64,000 nt of DNA from Cyathus striatus. Its lineage: Eukaryota; Basidiomycota; Agaricomycetes; Agaricales; Nidulariaceae. Each line of letters starts with the position of its first letter. Position 1 is the stretch's first letter. Both the position numbers and the translations under genes were made by a program. The stretch covers positions 5,828,001-5,892,000 of the forward strand of contig JAOVFP010000005.1 in assembly GCA_025738555.1 (NCBI GenBank). The letters run 5' to 3'. Below are positions 21,632 through 32,200 of the stretch, one piece after another. Under the pieces are notes generated by a model. That model ran no database searches, was not told the DNA's origin, and was given only the letters and a program-made list of their open reading frames with translations.

Positions 21632-22576
21632 ATGTCAGTCCTTATTGTGGGTGGAACAGGCAAAACCAGACTCAAGCTCGCTCGCCTTCTGCGCACAGCC
21701 AACATCCCTGTCTTGTTGACTTCACGATCTGGCAACGCGCCAGTCATTCTTCGCAGTGAAGTTCGAATGGTTTGATCCTGCCACATACGCAGCCCCCTTC
21801 GACGAAGATCCCAATGTTGATAAGGTTTACCTCGTCGGTCCACCAACAATCAATATGCTTGTAGTCGCGAAACCGTTCATCGATATGGCGATCGAGAGGG
21901 GCGTGAAGCGATGGGTGATTCTGGGCGCATCACAATCTAATAAAGAAGGCCCGTGGATGGGAAGCGTCCATAAGTACTTGGATGAAAAAGGCGCAGACTA
22001 CACAGTTTTGAGACCAACGTGGTTTCAGGGTGCGACATCCAAACTTCTCTTTGAAATACATAGATGACAGCGTTGAGAAAGAATGTAAAAGTCCTCTCTA
22101 GTACCTCGATGCCATCGAAAAGAGAAACGAAATCTTCTCTGTTGCAGAAGATGGTCGTATCCCATTCATCGCTGCGCAAGCAGCTTTTGAAGTGCTCACC
22201 ACCGACAATTATAAAAACGCTCAACCGTACATTGTTGGCCCTGAGCTGTACTCATACGACGAGATCCGTGTACTTTTCTTTAGCTTTTCCTGTATCTAGG
22301 TTGCGCATGAAAAGGTTGCTACTCTCCTGAGTAAAGTCTTAAGACGCAAAATATCCCATAAGCGCATCTCCCTTGAAGATTTAATCGCTTTTTGGAAACA
22401 GATAGGGTTGCCGGAGGGTTATGCTGCCAGCTTGGCTGGTATAGAGCAGCGCATCTCAACCGGCGTAGAAGAGGAAGCATTCAATACTATAGGCGACAAG
22501 GATATCAAGTTTGTTAGGAAAGGAATACTAGCGGAGTACTTCGAAGAGAACAAAGATTATTTGGGCGCCTGCTTGA
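21632..22576 (+). pseudogene. EasG-like reductase copy 6 (several lesions)
   Basis: The family layout is recognisable but broken. Exon 1 (21632-22029) is 398 nt, two short of 400: near 21742 the codons for P-E-S are shortened and the frame shifts. Exon 2 is disturbed at its start. Further in it lacks 12 nt for Gln-Asp-Ile-Ala, so the usual AAQDIAQAAFE reads AAQAAFE. The exon 2 donor GT is replaced (GACGAG followed by ATCCGT). Exon 3 (22315-22576) is 262 nt, with one extra T near the end. An alternative ATG six nucleotides upstream (21626) also exists. This is the most decayed full-length copy. Confidence 0.85.
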
Positions 22577-23024
22577 TGTGAAGCTAGACGCGTCAACGGA
22601 TGAGCATGCACCATGGCTTTGTACAAAATGTGTACGTGCTGCGGAAGACTTCCGTCCTACAGGCTACACCTGTCTTAAAATAATACGTATATCCATATGT
22701 TCGGAGGGTTTACCGCCCAAATCTTAAGTAGTGAAACCCGAGTCGTATTGAGCAATTCACTCTTCAATCAAGTAGTGGCGATGCATGTACGATGCATATC
22801 ATGTTTCTCTCTACCGTACATTATACACAATGTCAGAAATTTTTCCTACATAATATCGATGACACGCACGGTTAGCATACAAGAGCAGTTCCCGATGTGA
22901 CCAACTTATCAACGTCATGTAGCAACCTGGACGGAACGATTCCGTGCTCGAGCTATAAGAGGAAGCCTCATGCAATACATCGGCATCATTCACTTTATAT
23001 CCTTACCCACCAACAGTAAATATC
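22577..23024 (+). promoter_or_regulatory. Upstream region of copy 7
   Basis: No gene was found. GAGCTATAAGAGGAAGCC at about 22949 is a TATA-like site some 70 bp before the start codon. A similar GCTATAAGAAGG precedes copy 9. Confidence 0.4.
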
Positions 23025-23991
23025 ATGACCGTCCTCATTCTCGGTGGAACAGGCAGCACAGGCCTCAAGCTTGCGCATCTCCTTCGTAATGCAAACATTC
23101 CTATCCTCATCACGTCTCGCTCGGGAGTGGCTCCAGATGGCTTCCCTGCGGTACGATTTGACTGGTCCGACGGCACGACATTCTCTGCCCCTTTCCAAAC
23201 AGAACATAAAATCGATAAGATATACTTCATCGGCCCTCGTGTCCAAAATATGATATCTGCTGTGAAACCTTTTGTTGACCTCGCTATCGAGAAGGGCGTG
23301 AAGCAATGGGTCCTCGTAGGCGGTACAAGTGTGCAGAAAGGTGGCCATGGCATGGGTGGGGTTTACGGATATCTGGATGACAAAGGTGTCGATCACGCCA
23401 TATTGAGACCTACTTGGTTTTCAGGTACGCTTGTTGATAAGAATCCGCCTGAACAGACAGTGACCTTGAGGATCTAGACAACTTCGCCACACAATACGCC
23501 TATAGCATCAAGACAAAGAACGAATTTGTCTCAGCAGCAGGGAATGGGCGCATTCCATTCGTTGCATCAGACGACATCGCGCAAGCTGGATTCAACCTGC
23601 TGACTACAGAGTCCAAGGAATTGAGGAATTCTGAACCGTACATCGTTGGGCCAGAACTTCTCACCTACGACGAGGTATTTGATATACAGCTTTGTCTTCT
23701 TATGTCAGCTTAATAATGGCCTCCACACAGGCTGCTGCCCTCCTAAGTGACATTCTTGGACGTAAAATAACCCATCGGAACTTGTCACCTGAGGAATTGA
23801 ATAAGCACCTTACTACTGTAGGATTGCCCCAGAGTATCGCGGATTTCGTGACAGCGTTGAACGTGAGAACGGCGAGCGGTACAGAAGAGGTTTCTTTCAA
23901 CGCCGAAGATAGAAAGGATATCAAGTATGTCGGGAAGAAGACTCTGAGGGAGTTCTTTGAGGAGAACAAGGATGTCTGGGCATCTGCATGA
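23025..23991 (+). CDS. EasG-like NAD(P)-binding reductase, copy 7
   Basis: Exons 23025-23424, 23478-23674 and 23731-23991 encode 285 aa. The start MTVLILGGTGSTG carries the nucleotide-binding loop. Family segments are KIYFIGPRVQNM, KPFVDLAIEKGVKQWVLVGG, LRPTWF, DDIAQAGFNLLTT, SEPYIVGPELLTYDE and YVGKKTLREFFEEN. Its second exon is 197 nt, two codons longer than in copies 1-5, placing it in the second subgroup with copies 8-10. Here DNFA replaces ENFS after the first intron. Intact. Confidence 0.85.
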
Positions 23992-24522
23992 TGGAGAAGA
24001 TATAGTATCTCCAGGCCGAATCGATGGATTGAAGTGTACCATAGCAATATATGTGTTTTTGATACTTTCATACTGTGTGGATGTCTTCCTCTTCACCAGA
24101 AAACCTGAAGTGAGGCTCTTCGATGTCCATGTGATACTGCGAATATTGCTGTTGTTCCTGGTAAGCGATGCCTGGCTTCTGGTAGCTATTTCGTTGACGA
24201 AGATATCATCATAACTATACAAACTTCTGGCATCGAGATTGGTTGTAGCCTGTACAGTGTATATATCGCAAAGGAAGCACGCCAAGGACGGCTTCAATCC
24301 TATTCAACAATTCAAAAGGATCCAGCAGACCGCACTCGAGTAGACCAGTGTGTCATGGTCATCAGAGCACAACTGGGGCAAGAACATTTGGGCCAGTACT
24401 TGAGGAACCGAGGATACTGAGTTGGAGAAAGAAGCGATTACCTATAGCAAGTCACGCCAGATTTCATTTTGCTCACGTTCACATTCCACGACGAGTTGCC
24501 CAAACTCAGCACAGTACACACC
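23992..24522. other. Intergenic region between copies 7 and 8
   Basis: No gene and no clear TATA box were found. Open frames on both strands here overlap the exon 3 end of copy 7 and show no domain. Confidence 0.35.
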
Positions 24523-25487
24523 ATGACCGTCCTTCTCCTCTGCGGAACAGGCAGTACAGGCCTCAAGCTGGCGCATCTCCTCCGTGATGCCAACATCCCT
24601 GTTTTAATCACTTCCCGTACTGGAAAAGCCCCGGATGGCTTCCCTGCAGTACGTTTCGATTGGTCCGATAGCACGACGTTTTCAGCTCCTTTCGAGATGG
24701 AACATCACATCGATAAGATATACTTCATCAGCCCCCGTGTCCTGGATATCCTAGCTGTCGCGAAACCCTTCATTGACCTTGCGATTGAGAAAGGAGTAAA
24801 GCAATGGGTCCTTGTAGGTGGCAGCATTGAACAAACAGGTGGTCATGGCACGCGGGCCGTTCATAGTTATCTAGATGACAAAGGCGTTGATCACGCGACG
24901 TTGAGAGCGACTTGGTTTTCAGGCAAGATATTTGTGTGCTCGAACACATAAACGGACTGTAACATTTGATTCAGATAACTTCTTCGCATATTATGGGGAC
25001 TGCGTGAAGACGAAGAATGAGATCATCACAGCAGCAGAAGATGGACGCATCCCGTTCGTTGCTTCAGAAGACGTTGCGAAAGCGGCCTTTGAGGTATTCA
25101 CTACGGACTCAAAGGAACTGAGAAATGCTACGCCGTACGTCCTCGGACCAGAGCTCCACAGCTACGATGAGGTATTTAACTGTCGTTCTCTTTCCCTTAT
25201 CACGCCTTGATCAGTTCAACATACAGGCTGCACTAATCCTCAGCGATGTTCTCGGGCGTAAAATAACACATCGGCGCCTGTTACCTGAGGAAATGGTCAA
25301 GTACTGGATTAATGCAGGGTTGCCGGAGAGCGACGCGGAATTCACAACGTGGCTAGAGGTGACAACGGCGAGCGGTACGGAGGAGGCAGCCTTCAACGCA
25401 GAAGACAAGAGGGAGATCAAGTATATCGGAAAGAAAACGTTGAGAGAGTACTTTGAAGAGAACAAGGATGTCTGGGTGTCCGTATAG
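24523..25487 (+). CDS. EasG-like NAD(P)-binding reductase, copy 8 (GC-AG intron)
   Basis: Exons 24523-24922, 24975-25171 and 25227-25487 encode 285 aa. Intron 1 starts GCAAGA after AG and ends TTCAG. Only this GC donor gives the family exon length (400 nt) and the DNFFA join. The nucleotide-binding loop reads LLLCGTGSTG: Cys replaces the first Gly of GGTG found in all other copies, which could weaken cofactor binding. Other segments are regular (KIYFISPRVLDIL, KPFIDLAIEKGVKQW, TPYVLGPELHSYDE, YIGKKTLREYFEEN). An open frame extends upstream to 24469, but the ATG at 24523 matches the paralogues. Formally intact, possibly altered in function. Confidence 0.82.
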
Positions 25488-26505
25488 CATCAGAATGATT
25501 GTTCAAGCTCAAGTGGAGTGTTGGTCGAGTGGGTAAATTTGATCATACCGAAAGCCGTCGCGTCCATTTCAAGTTTGACCAGAAATTTGACTTGAGACCG
25601 AGGTCCTGCAGCTCATGCATGAGCTCATGTCGAGTGTAACATGTAACATGTAACAGACCACAGATAACCATGGCTAGTTCTAGGCAAACGTTCATGAAAA
25701 GGATTTGTTCATGAAAAGGATTTTGAAATTTGAAATCCCTGCTCGGTCACATTCACGCGTCACGCGTCACGAACGACGTTGGAACACTGAAGCTACCCAA
25801 TGACAGTCAACTTCGCAACGATATCATCCAAATATCATCTCTTTAATATTTGGTTCTCTAAGCACTCAGCTCTGTAGCCGTCTGAAACGAAGTATCATCG
25901 TCCGAAGCTGAAAGCGTCAAGTTACACTTACATAAATAAAGCATTTCGGCACTGAATCCGAGTCACCCGATGAATTTATATTCAGTAGCTATGAACACCG
26001 CGTCAGCTCTTTCTCTGTTGTCAATCTAGTCCGAATAACCCGTAATTGATATTGGTAAGTCCAGCGCCCAGAGCTATCTTTTATTATCAGATATCGGTGT
26101 GCGCACTGCGCAGCGCTGACATCCTACGTGAATTCTTAGCAACATTTTCGATCTCTATCAGCGTTCGCTCTCGCATTCTAGTCGACGCGTCATGATTCCA
26201 ACGTTTCCTGCCGTTTTGGCACCAATAGACGTTCTTACTCAGTATTCCGCAGCGGTTAAATGACCGGGCAGCTTGTAAAGCCTTGTCCAGCGCAGATCGG
26301 TTTCAAGGATATGTTAGGCAATTACCTGAACAACACTGTCGGAAAGAGCACTCTACCTCTAAATGAACAGTGCTGTACCGTAATACTAACGTGTCGTTTG
26401 GTATTAGCAAAATATGGAACAAATTCCGACCTCTTGCTATAAGAAGGGTGGGTCCATGGGTGTCTTCCACCATCAGCATCTAACAACTCATCGACTTCGC
26501 ACACA
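25488..26505. other. Intergenic region between copies 8 and 9
   Basis: About 1 kb without a gene. A 16-bp perfect palindrome, AGCTCATGCATGAGCT, lies near 25611, followed by a short ACATGTA repeat. GCTATAAGAAGG at about 26437 is a TATA-like site 70 bp before copy 9. Confidence 0.45.
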
Positions 26506-27473
26506 ATGACCGTCCTCATCACTGGTGGAACAGGAAACACAGGTCTCAAGCTCGCTCGTCTCCTCTACAGGGCGAACATTCCAGTCTTGATCACTTCTCG
26601 CTCGGGAACAGCTCCAGAAGGCTTCCCCGCAGTACGATTTGACTGGTTTGACAGCTCTACGTTCTCAGCTCCCTTTGAGAAGGACCACAATATCGACACG
26701 GTTTACCTTGTCACTCCGAGCCCAGATGGCGCGTTATCTTTAATGAAACCTTTCATCGATCTTGCGATCGAGAAAGGCGTAAAGCAATGGGTGCTGCTTG
26801 GTGGTAGCAGTGCAGAGAGAGGACGTCCTGATATGGGCGGAGTTCATGGGTATCTGGACGACAAGGGCGTTGATCACGCCTTGCTGAGGCCAACTTGGTT
26901 TTCAGGTATGTACATGACCATCCCAACGAACAACAGGTACTGACTTCCAGATTTAGACAATTTCTCCTCTGTATATCTACACGATATCAACACAAAGAAT
27001 GAGTTCGCATCTTCAGTCGAAGATGGACGTATCCCATTCGTGACATCACAAGACATTGCACAAGCAGCATTTGAGATTCTGACCACCGACTCCAAGGTGT
27101 TGAAGAACTCTGAACCATATATCGTTGGTCCAGAGCTCTTCAGCTATGACGAGGTATTTCTTATTTCATATCCCTGCTACGGTCACTTGCTGATAATACG
27201 CCGTATCTACAGGCTGCCGCGCTCCTAAGTGAAGTAATCGGACGCAAGATAATGCATCGACGTCAGCCAGCCAAGGAAACGCGCGACACGCTGCTTAGTT
27301 TCGGAGTACCGAAGAACACAGCTGAGTTCGTGTCGCACCTAGAGGTCAGAGCTGCGAATGGTGCAGAGGAGACAGTGTTCAATGCTGAAGACAGGAAGGA
27401 GGTCAAGTACATTGGAAAGAAGACGCTGAGGGAGTACTTTGAAGAGAATAAGGGTGTTTGGGCGTCTGTGTAA
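26506..27473 (+). CDS. EasG-like NAD(P)-binding reductase, copy 9
   Basis: Exons 26506-26905, 26957-27153 and 27213-27473 encode 285 aa. MTVLITGGTGNTG, TVYLVTPSPDGAL, KPFIDLAIEKGVKQWVLLGG, LRPTWF, DIAQAAFEILTT, SEPYIVGPELFSYDE and YIGKKTLREYFEEN define the family. In exon 3 the usual His-Arg after the GRKI motif is Met-His-Arg-Arg. Intact and in the 197-nt exon 2 subgroup. It shares a TATA-like site and its immediate leader (CACACAATGACCGTCC) with copy 10, suggesting a recent tandem duplication. Confidence 0.85.
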
Positions 27474-28149
27474 AGAGGTTGAAATTTGTATTGACCCGGC
27501 TGAAGTAGCAATGTTCGCAATGATTGTTAAAGCTTTTGTTTACCCTGTAGTGAAGGATTAATCTATTCCCATCGTTGCTAGAACAGAACACATCCGATAT
27601 TACTATACTAACGATCCTTCTAGGATCTTCTTGAACCTGAGTAACTCTTAAAGAGGAGCCTGACCGTATACGATCGACGCTGCTACAAGGAGCTGGTCCA
27701 TCTCGAGTTGTCCTACCACGTCGAAGTCGTGCGCCCCCTTCCTTATCTTCGGGCCGCCTTTTATCCCGCTATCTCCCATTGACTCATATTCGAGATACCG
27801 ACGCAACTCTATGCAAGTCGCGTTTGAACGAGTCATTTCTGCTTGTCCCTGGCCAATCATAGCGTGGCAGCCGATCATGAAAAACGCTTTCATGATGCTT
27901 ATCCTGCTAACATTCTTGTCTGGACGTCACACGTGTAAAGATATATATGTTCCAGAATATATTCTTTTAGTCATTACCTGCGCAACCCCGTCGGACAGTG
28001 TTTAATGGCATACTCCTCTGCTAGGCCTATTAACGCGTGATTTAGTATTCCAAACAACACGGAATAACTCAGCCTCTTGCATAAGAATGGCCCTTGAATG
28101 CTCTTTCTCTTCCTTCATTAACATATTCTAATCATCGATATCTCGCACA
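27474..28149. other. Intergenic region between copies 9 and 10
   Basis: No supported gene. A minus-strand open frame, 27648-27893 (81 aa), has no recognised domain. CCTCTTGCATAAGAATGG near 28074 resembles the region before copy 9. Confidence 0.4.
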
Positions 28150-29118
28150 ATGACCGTCCTCATCACCGGTGGAACAGGAAATACAGGTCTCAAGCTCGCC
28201 CGTCTCCTCCGTAATGCCAGTATCCCTGTCCTGACCACTTCACGTTCGGGATCAGCTCCGGATAGCTTCCCTGCAGTGCGATTTGACTGGTTTGATAGCT
28301 CTACATTTTCTGCCCCATTCGAGAAAGACATGCATATTGACAAGATATACTTCGTCGGCCCACGCAGTGAAAACATGCTATCTATAGCGAAGCCATTCAT
28401 TGACCTTGCAGTGGAGAAGGGCGTGAAACAGTGGGTCATTCTGGGTGGCAGCCAGGGGAAGAAAGGAGGCAAAGTTCATGGTGCGGTTCACCAGTACCTG
28501 GACGAGAAAGATGTCGACCATACGATGTTGAGGTCGGCTTGGTTTCAAGGTATGCCTACAATGATACCAAATTCTGAGCGATAAATGACTATAGATTCTA
28601 GAAAACTTCTCCACCCAGTTCCTGCACAGCATCAAAACGAGGAATGAAATCATGTCCGCAGTAGGTGATGGGCGCATCCCATTCGTATCGTCTAGCGACA
28701 TAGCGCAAGCAGCATTCGAAGTCTTGACCACGGATTCAAAGGAGCTGAAGAATTGTGAACCGTATGTCGTTGGGCCCGAGCTTTTCACCTACGATGAGGT
28801 AGTTCACAATCTTGGCTCCAATACCGGACGCTTACACTGACACTTCACACTGCACAGGTAGCTGCCCTCCTGAGTAAAATTTTGGGACGTACTATAACAC
28901 ATCGGCGTGTTCCAGTCGAAGAAGTCCACAAGTTTTGGGTTAGTATCGGTTTAGCTGAGGACACCGCAGCACGCCTTGCGCGGCTTGAGACAAACGCAGC
29001 GAATGGCGTAGACGAGGCATGCTTCAATGCTGAAGACAAAAAAGAGATTAAGTTCACTGGAAAGAGGACTCTCAGGCGGTACTTCGAGGAGAACAAGGAT
29101 ATATGGGTACCGGCATAA
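28150..29118 (+). CDS. EasG-like NAD(P)-binding reductase, copy 10
   Basis: Exons 28150-28549, 28602-28798 and 28858-29118 encode 285 aa. The segments MTVLITGGTGNTG, KIYFVGPRSENML, KPFIDLAVEKGVKQWVILGG, LRSAWFQ, DIAQAAFEVLTT, CEPYVVGPELFTYDE and FTGKRTLRRYFEEN appear in family order. Exon 3 begins with Val instead of Ala and the C-terminal FTGK replaces YVGK. It is the last member of the array and converges on the NACHT-WD40 gene, with only 156 bp between the two stop codons. Intact. Confidence 0.85.
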
Positions 29119-29274
29119 TGTGGACGAGTCCCCGAATCAATAGAAGCTCCCCGTCGAAGTTCTGGATGGGTGTACTGAATTTAAAGTGACTACAATCATA
29201 ATCAAGTCGTAATGCTGCGAACTTAGAATGTATCGTCCTTAATTCTCATATGGAATTGTCACTAGTCATTATAG

Positions 29275-32200
29275 TCAATGTAAGGACGCGTCGCTGGGTT
29301 TAGTCCAACATCCATCCCGAAGTCCAATCATGGTAATCTGGCTTGTCTGAGAGCCGATAACGAGTATGTGCTTCCTACGTTGCCACAAACTCCTCATCCA
29401 CGGAGGACGCCTACTGGGTGGCACCCAACAGATCCTCCGTTCATTCTCCGGAATAGTAATCCATCCATCCTCCTGGATATATGTCTTCTCATCTTCGCGA
29501 AGTAGTTGGTCGTAACTAATAGCCTGAACATCCGCTGTTAAAGTTGATCTCGTTAAGGCCAAACGATCGAAGCGCCACTCTTTGTGCTGCGAAAGGGCAA
29601 GTTTGTAGGTATCATACACACGAACAGCTTCATCCTCATACCACGCTATAAGCCACTTCGCGTCTGGTGAGTATGTAACCCACAGAACCGGACTATCATA
29701 TTCTGTGAACTTGGCTATCTGCTTTCGATTGCGAAGATCCCAAACAGTTATGGAGCAGTCCAATGATCCTACCACGAGCTGGTCGCCACTAGGAGAGGGG
29801 ACGCAACAAATTCCGTGATTCTGCGTTTTCAAAACAGTTAGACATGTTAATGAAGCGGCATCCCATATACGAATGGTATAGTCTTCGGAGGTGGAAGAAA
29901 TCTGCTTCCCATCCCAAGAATGTGAACAGCAAAATATAGGAGCAGTGTGGCCTTGAAGCTTCCCCTTGTTGGATCCATCCAGTAAGTTCCAAATATCAAT
30001 TACGGATGAGTTCTCCGCGACAGATGCAATCGAGTTATCACTGGGGGATATTGCCAACGAAACAATGCCAGTTTGATAGGGAGCAATTTCATAAATCATA
30101 TGCCCGTCGCTAGTTTCCCATAATGCGATCTTTCCATCTGTGGATCCCGAAGCAACATGGGCTGCATCATTTGAAATGGCCAAAATTGTCACCCAATTAC
30201 TCGACCCTCTAACAGCAGTTAATGTAGCATCCCACAGTCGAACAGTACGGTCGGCCGACGCAGATAGGACATTGGCTCCACTGGGAGAAAACTTAGTACA
30301 CGAAACGAAACCGGCATGTCCACGAAACACTGTAACCTGCTTCCCCGTAAACGCATTCCAGACAATAACCATACCATCCCGCGAGCCAGACACAATACGG
30401 GCCGCATTGCGCGAAAAGTCGACAGCGTTAACAGCAGACGAATGTCCTTTAAGCTCCATCGAAAGAGAGCCTGTTGTGGCATCCCATACTCTGATGGTAT
30501 TGTCCGCCGATCCTACTGCCACGCGCCGGTTGTCTGGTGCAACACACACTGACAAGACTGCTTCTTTATGAGCATCAAGCGTCTTTAAACATTGTCCTGT
30601 TTCAGGGTTCCATATTTTAACAACACCATCAAGACTCCCTGTAACAAGAAACGATCCATCTTCTGAATAAGAGATCGATTGCAAGGAGGATGTGTGGCCT
30701 TCAAGGACCCTCACGTGCAAACCACTAGCAACATTCCAAATCCGCACAGTCATATCGTCTGAACCAGATGCCATATACAACCCGTCAGCGGAAAAAACTA
30801 CACTGTTGATAGCTGCTTGATGAGAGTCCAAGACGTAAATCTCCGCAAACGTTGATGTAATCCACAAACGTATTGTTGTATCTTTGGATCCGGTCACCAT
30901 ATAGGTGCTATCTGAAGATATATCAATTGAAGTGACTGCCAGGGTATGACCTTCAAGACATGCAATCGCTGTACCATCGACACTGTCCCAAATGCGAACT
31001 GTGCAGTCTTCTGAACCAGAGACCACCCGGCTACCATCAGGAAAGAATTTGGCAGTTCCAACCCCAGCGGCATGACCTTCAAAGACCAGCAAGCATGCTT
31101 CCCAATCATCGCTCCTAGGAGTTATCATGGCCACTGAAGATGATAGTTCGTGGCTGTAGTGATTAAGAAATGAACATTTTGGCATGAATACCAATGCCGA
31201 ATGATAAACTTGGACAGCGCTCTCTCTAAGAACTTTGTGGAAGTCCATGTCGAGCCGATACGCATCTCTTAAAATGTCGATGACTTCACCCTCAATTGAG
31301 TTTGCCTGAAATATCATATCTTAGAACGCTCCGTGGGCTTGATCCGCAAAGACCCACCTTGCACCATGTCTGAGCGCCCACAATATTCTCTATGCATCGT
31401 GAAAACTTGCCCTGTAGACTAAGGACCTCAATCCAATACAAAAGCTTCTTGAAGCAAAATTGCGAAAGACTCTGAAAGAGCTCATAGGATGACACAGTCC
31501 CAGCTTTCGAGAGATGAATACTCCAATACCGGCAAGCATACGACAGCTCCGGGGATACATACATCTTCAATCTCTCCTCCAGCTGAGGAATCTCGTCGTT
31601 CATCACGTACTTGCTCTCAATCTTGCACATATTACGAGACAGCTGGTCCTGCATAACTTCAAAGCACCGTAACGCAAGTCGCGCATGTGTAGGTGGTTCT
31701 TGAATGAGAAACCTTCTATCTTGACATCGTTGTGACGTGGTAAGAAACTCGCTGAACGATGGATGAAATATCCGTACAGGTGCCGATGGGTCGTTGCTAC
31801 CAGGAATGTCAAGAACAGAGCGAAGAGGGTGTAAAGCGGCCCTTGTATCTCCTTCGCCCCTCTGAACAATACAGGCAAGGGTTGATATGGGAAGTGGGTC
31901 CTGCAATGACACAATGGCTCCGACAACGACACGAAACCTCTCGCACAGAATATCTGCATCAGGTCTATCGCGTGCAACACCCGCATCGTCTCTTTCCTGG
32001 ATGAAATTCTTCAGAATGTACATATACAAGTTGTCCACCTGCGCGAAAGTGGATCGACTGAAAGTTGGATCTTGTTGCAAGAAACGTCTGAGCTGATCGT
32101 CCGGAGAATACAGACGATCTGCAATAAAGTTTATGATCGTCGAAGCGAACGTGAAGAAGACCCCTGCTCTGGTAACCAGTGTTTGTAAATCCACATCGGC

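Noticed and set aside
27648..27893. Small minus-strand gene between copies 9 and 10
   Set aside because: 81 residues with no domain, no homologous frame between other copies and no splice partner.
9555..29118. Complete ergot-alkaloid cluster
   Set aside because: Only EasG-like genes are present. No prenyltransferase, methyltransferase, FAD oxidoreductase or catalase-type gene was found, so the pathway name is not applied.
30140..30571. 143-aa + strand ORF
   Set aside because: It is the antisense shadow of the WD40 repeats of the NACHT-WD40 gene, whose minus-strand frame has clear domain signatures.
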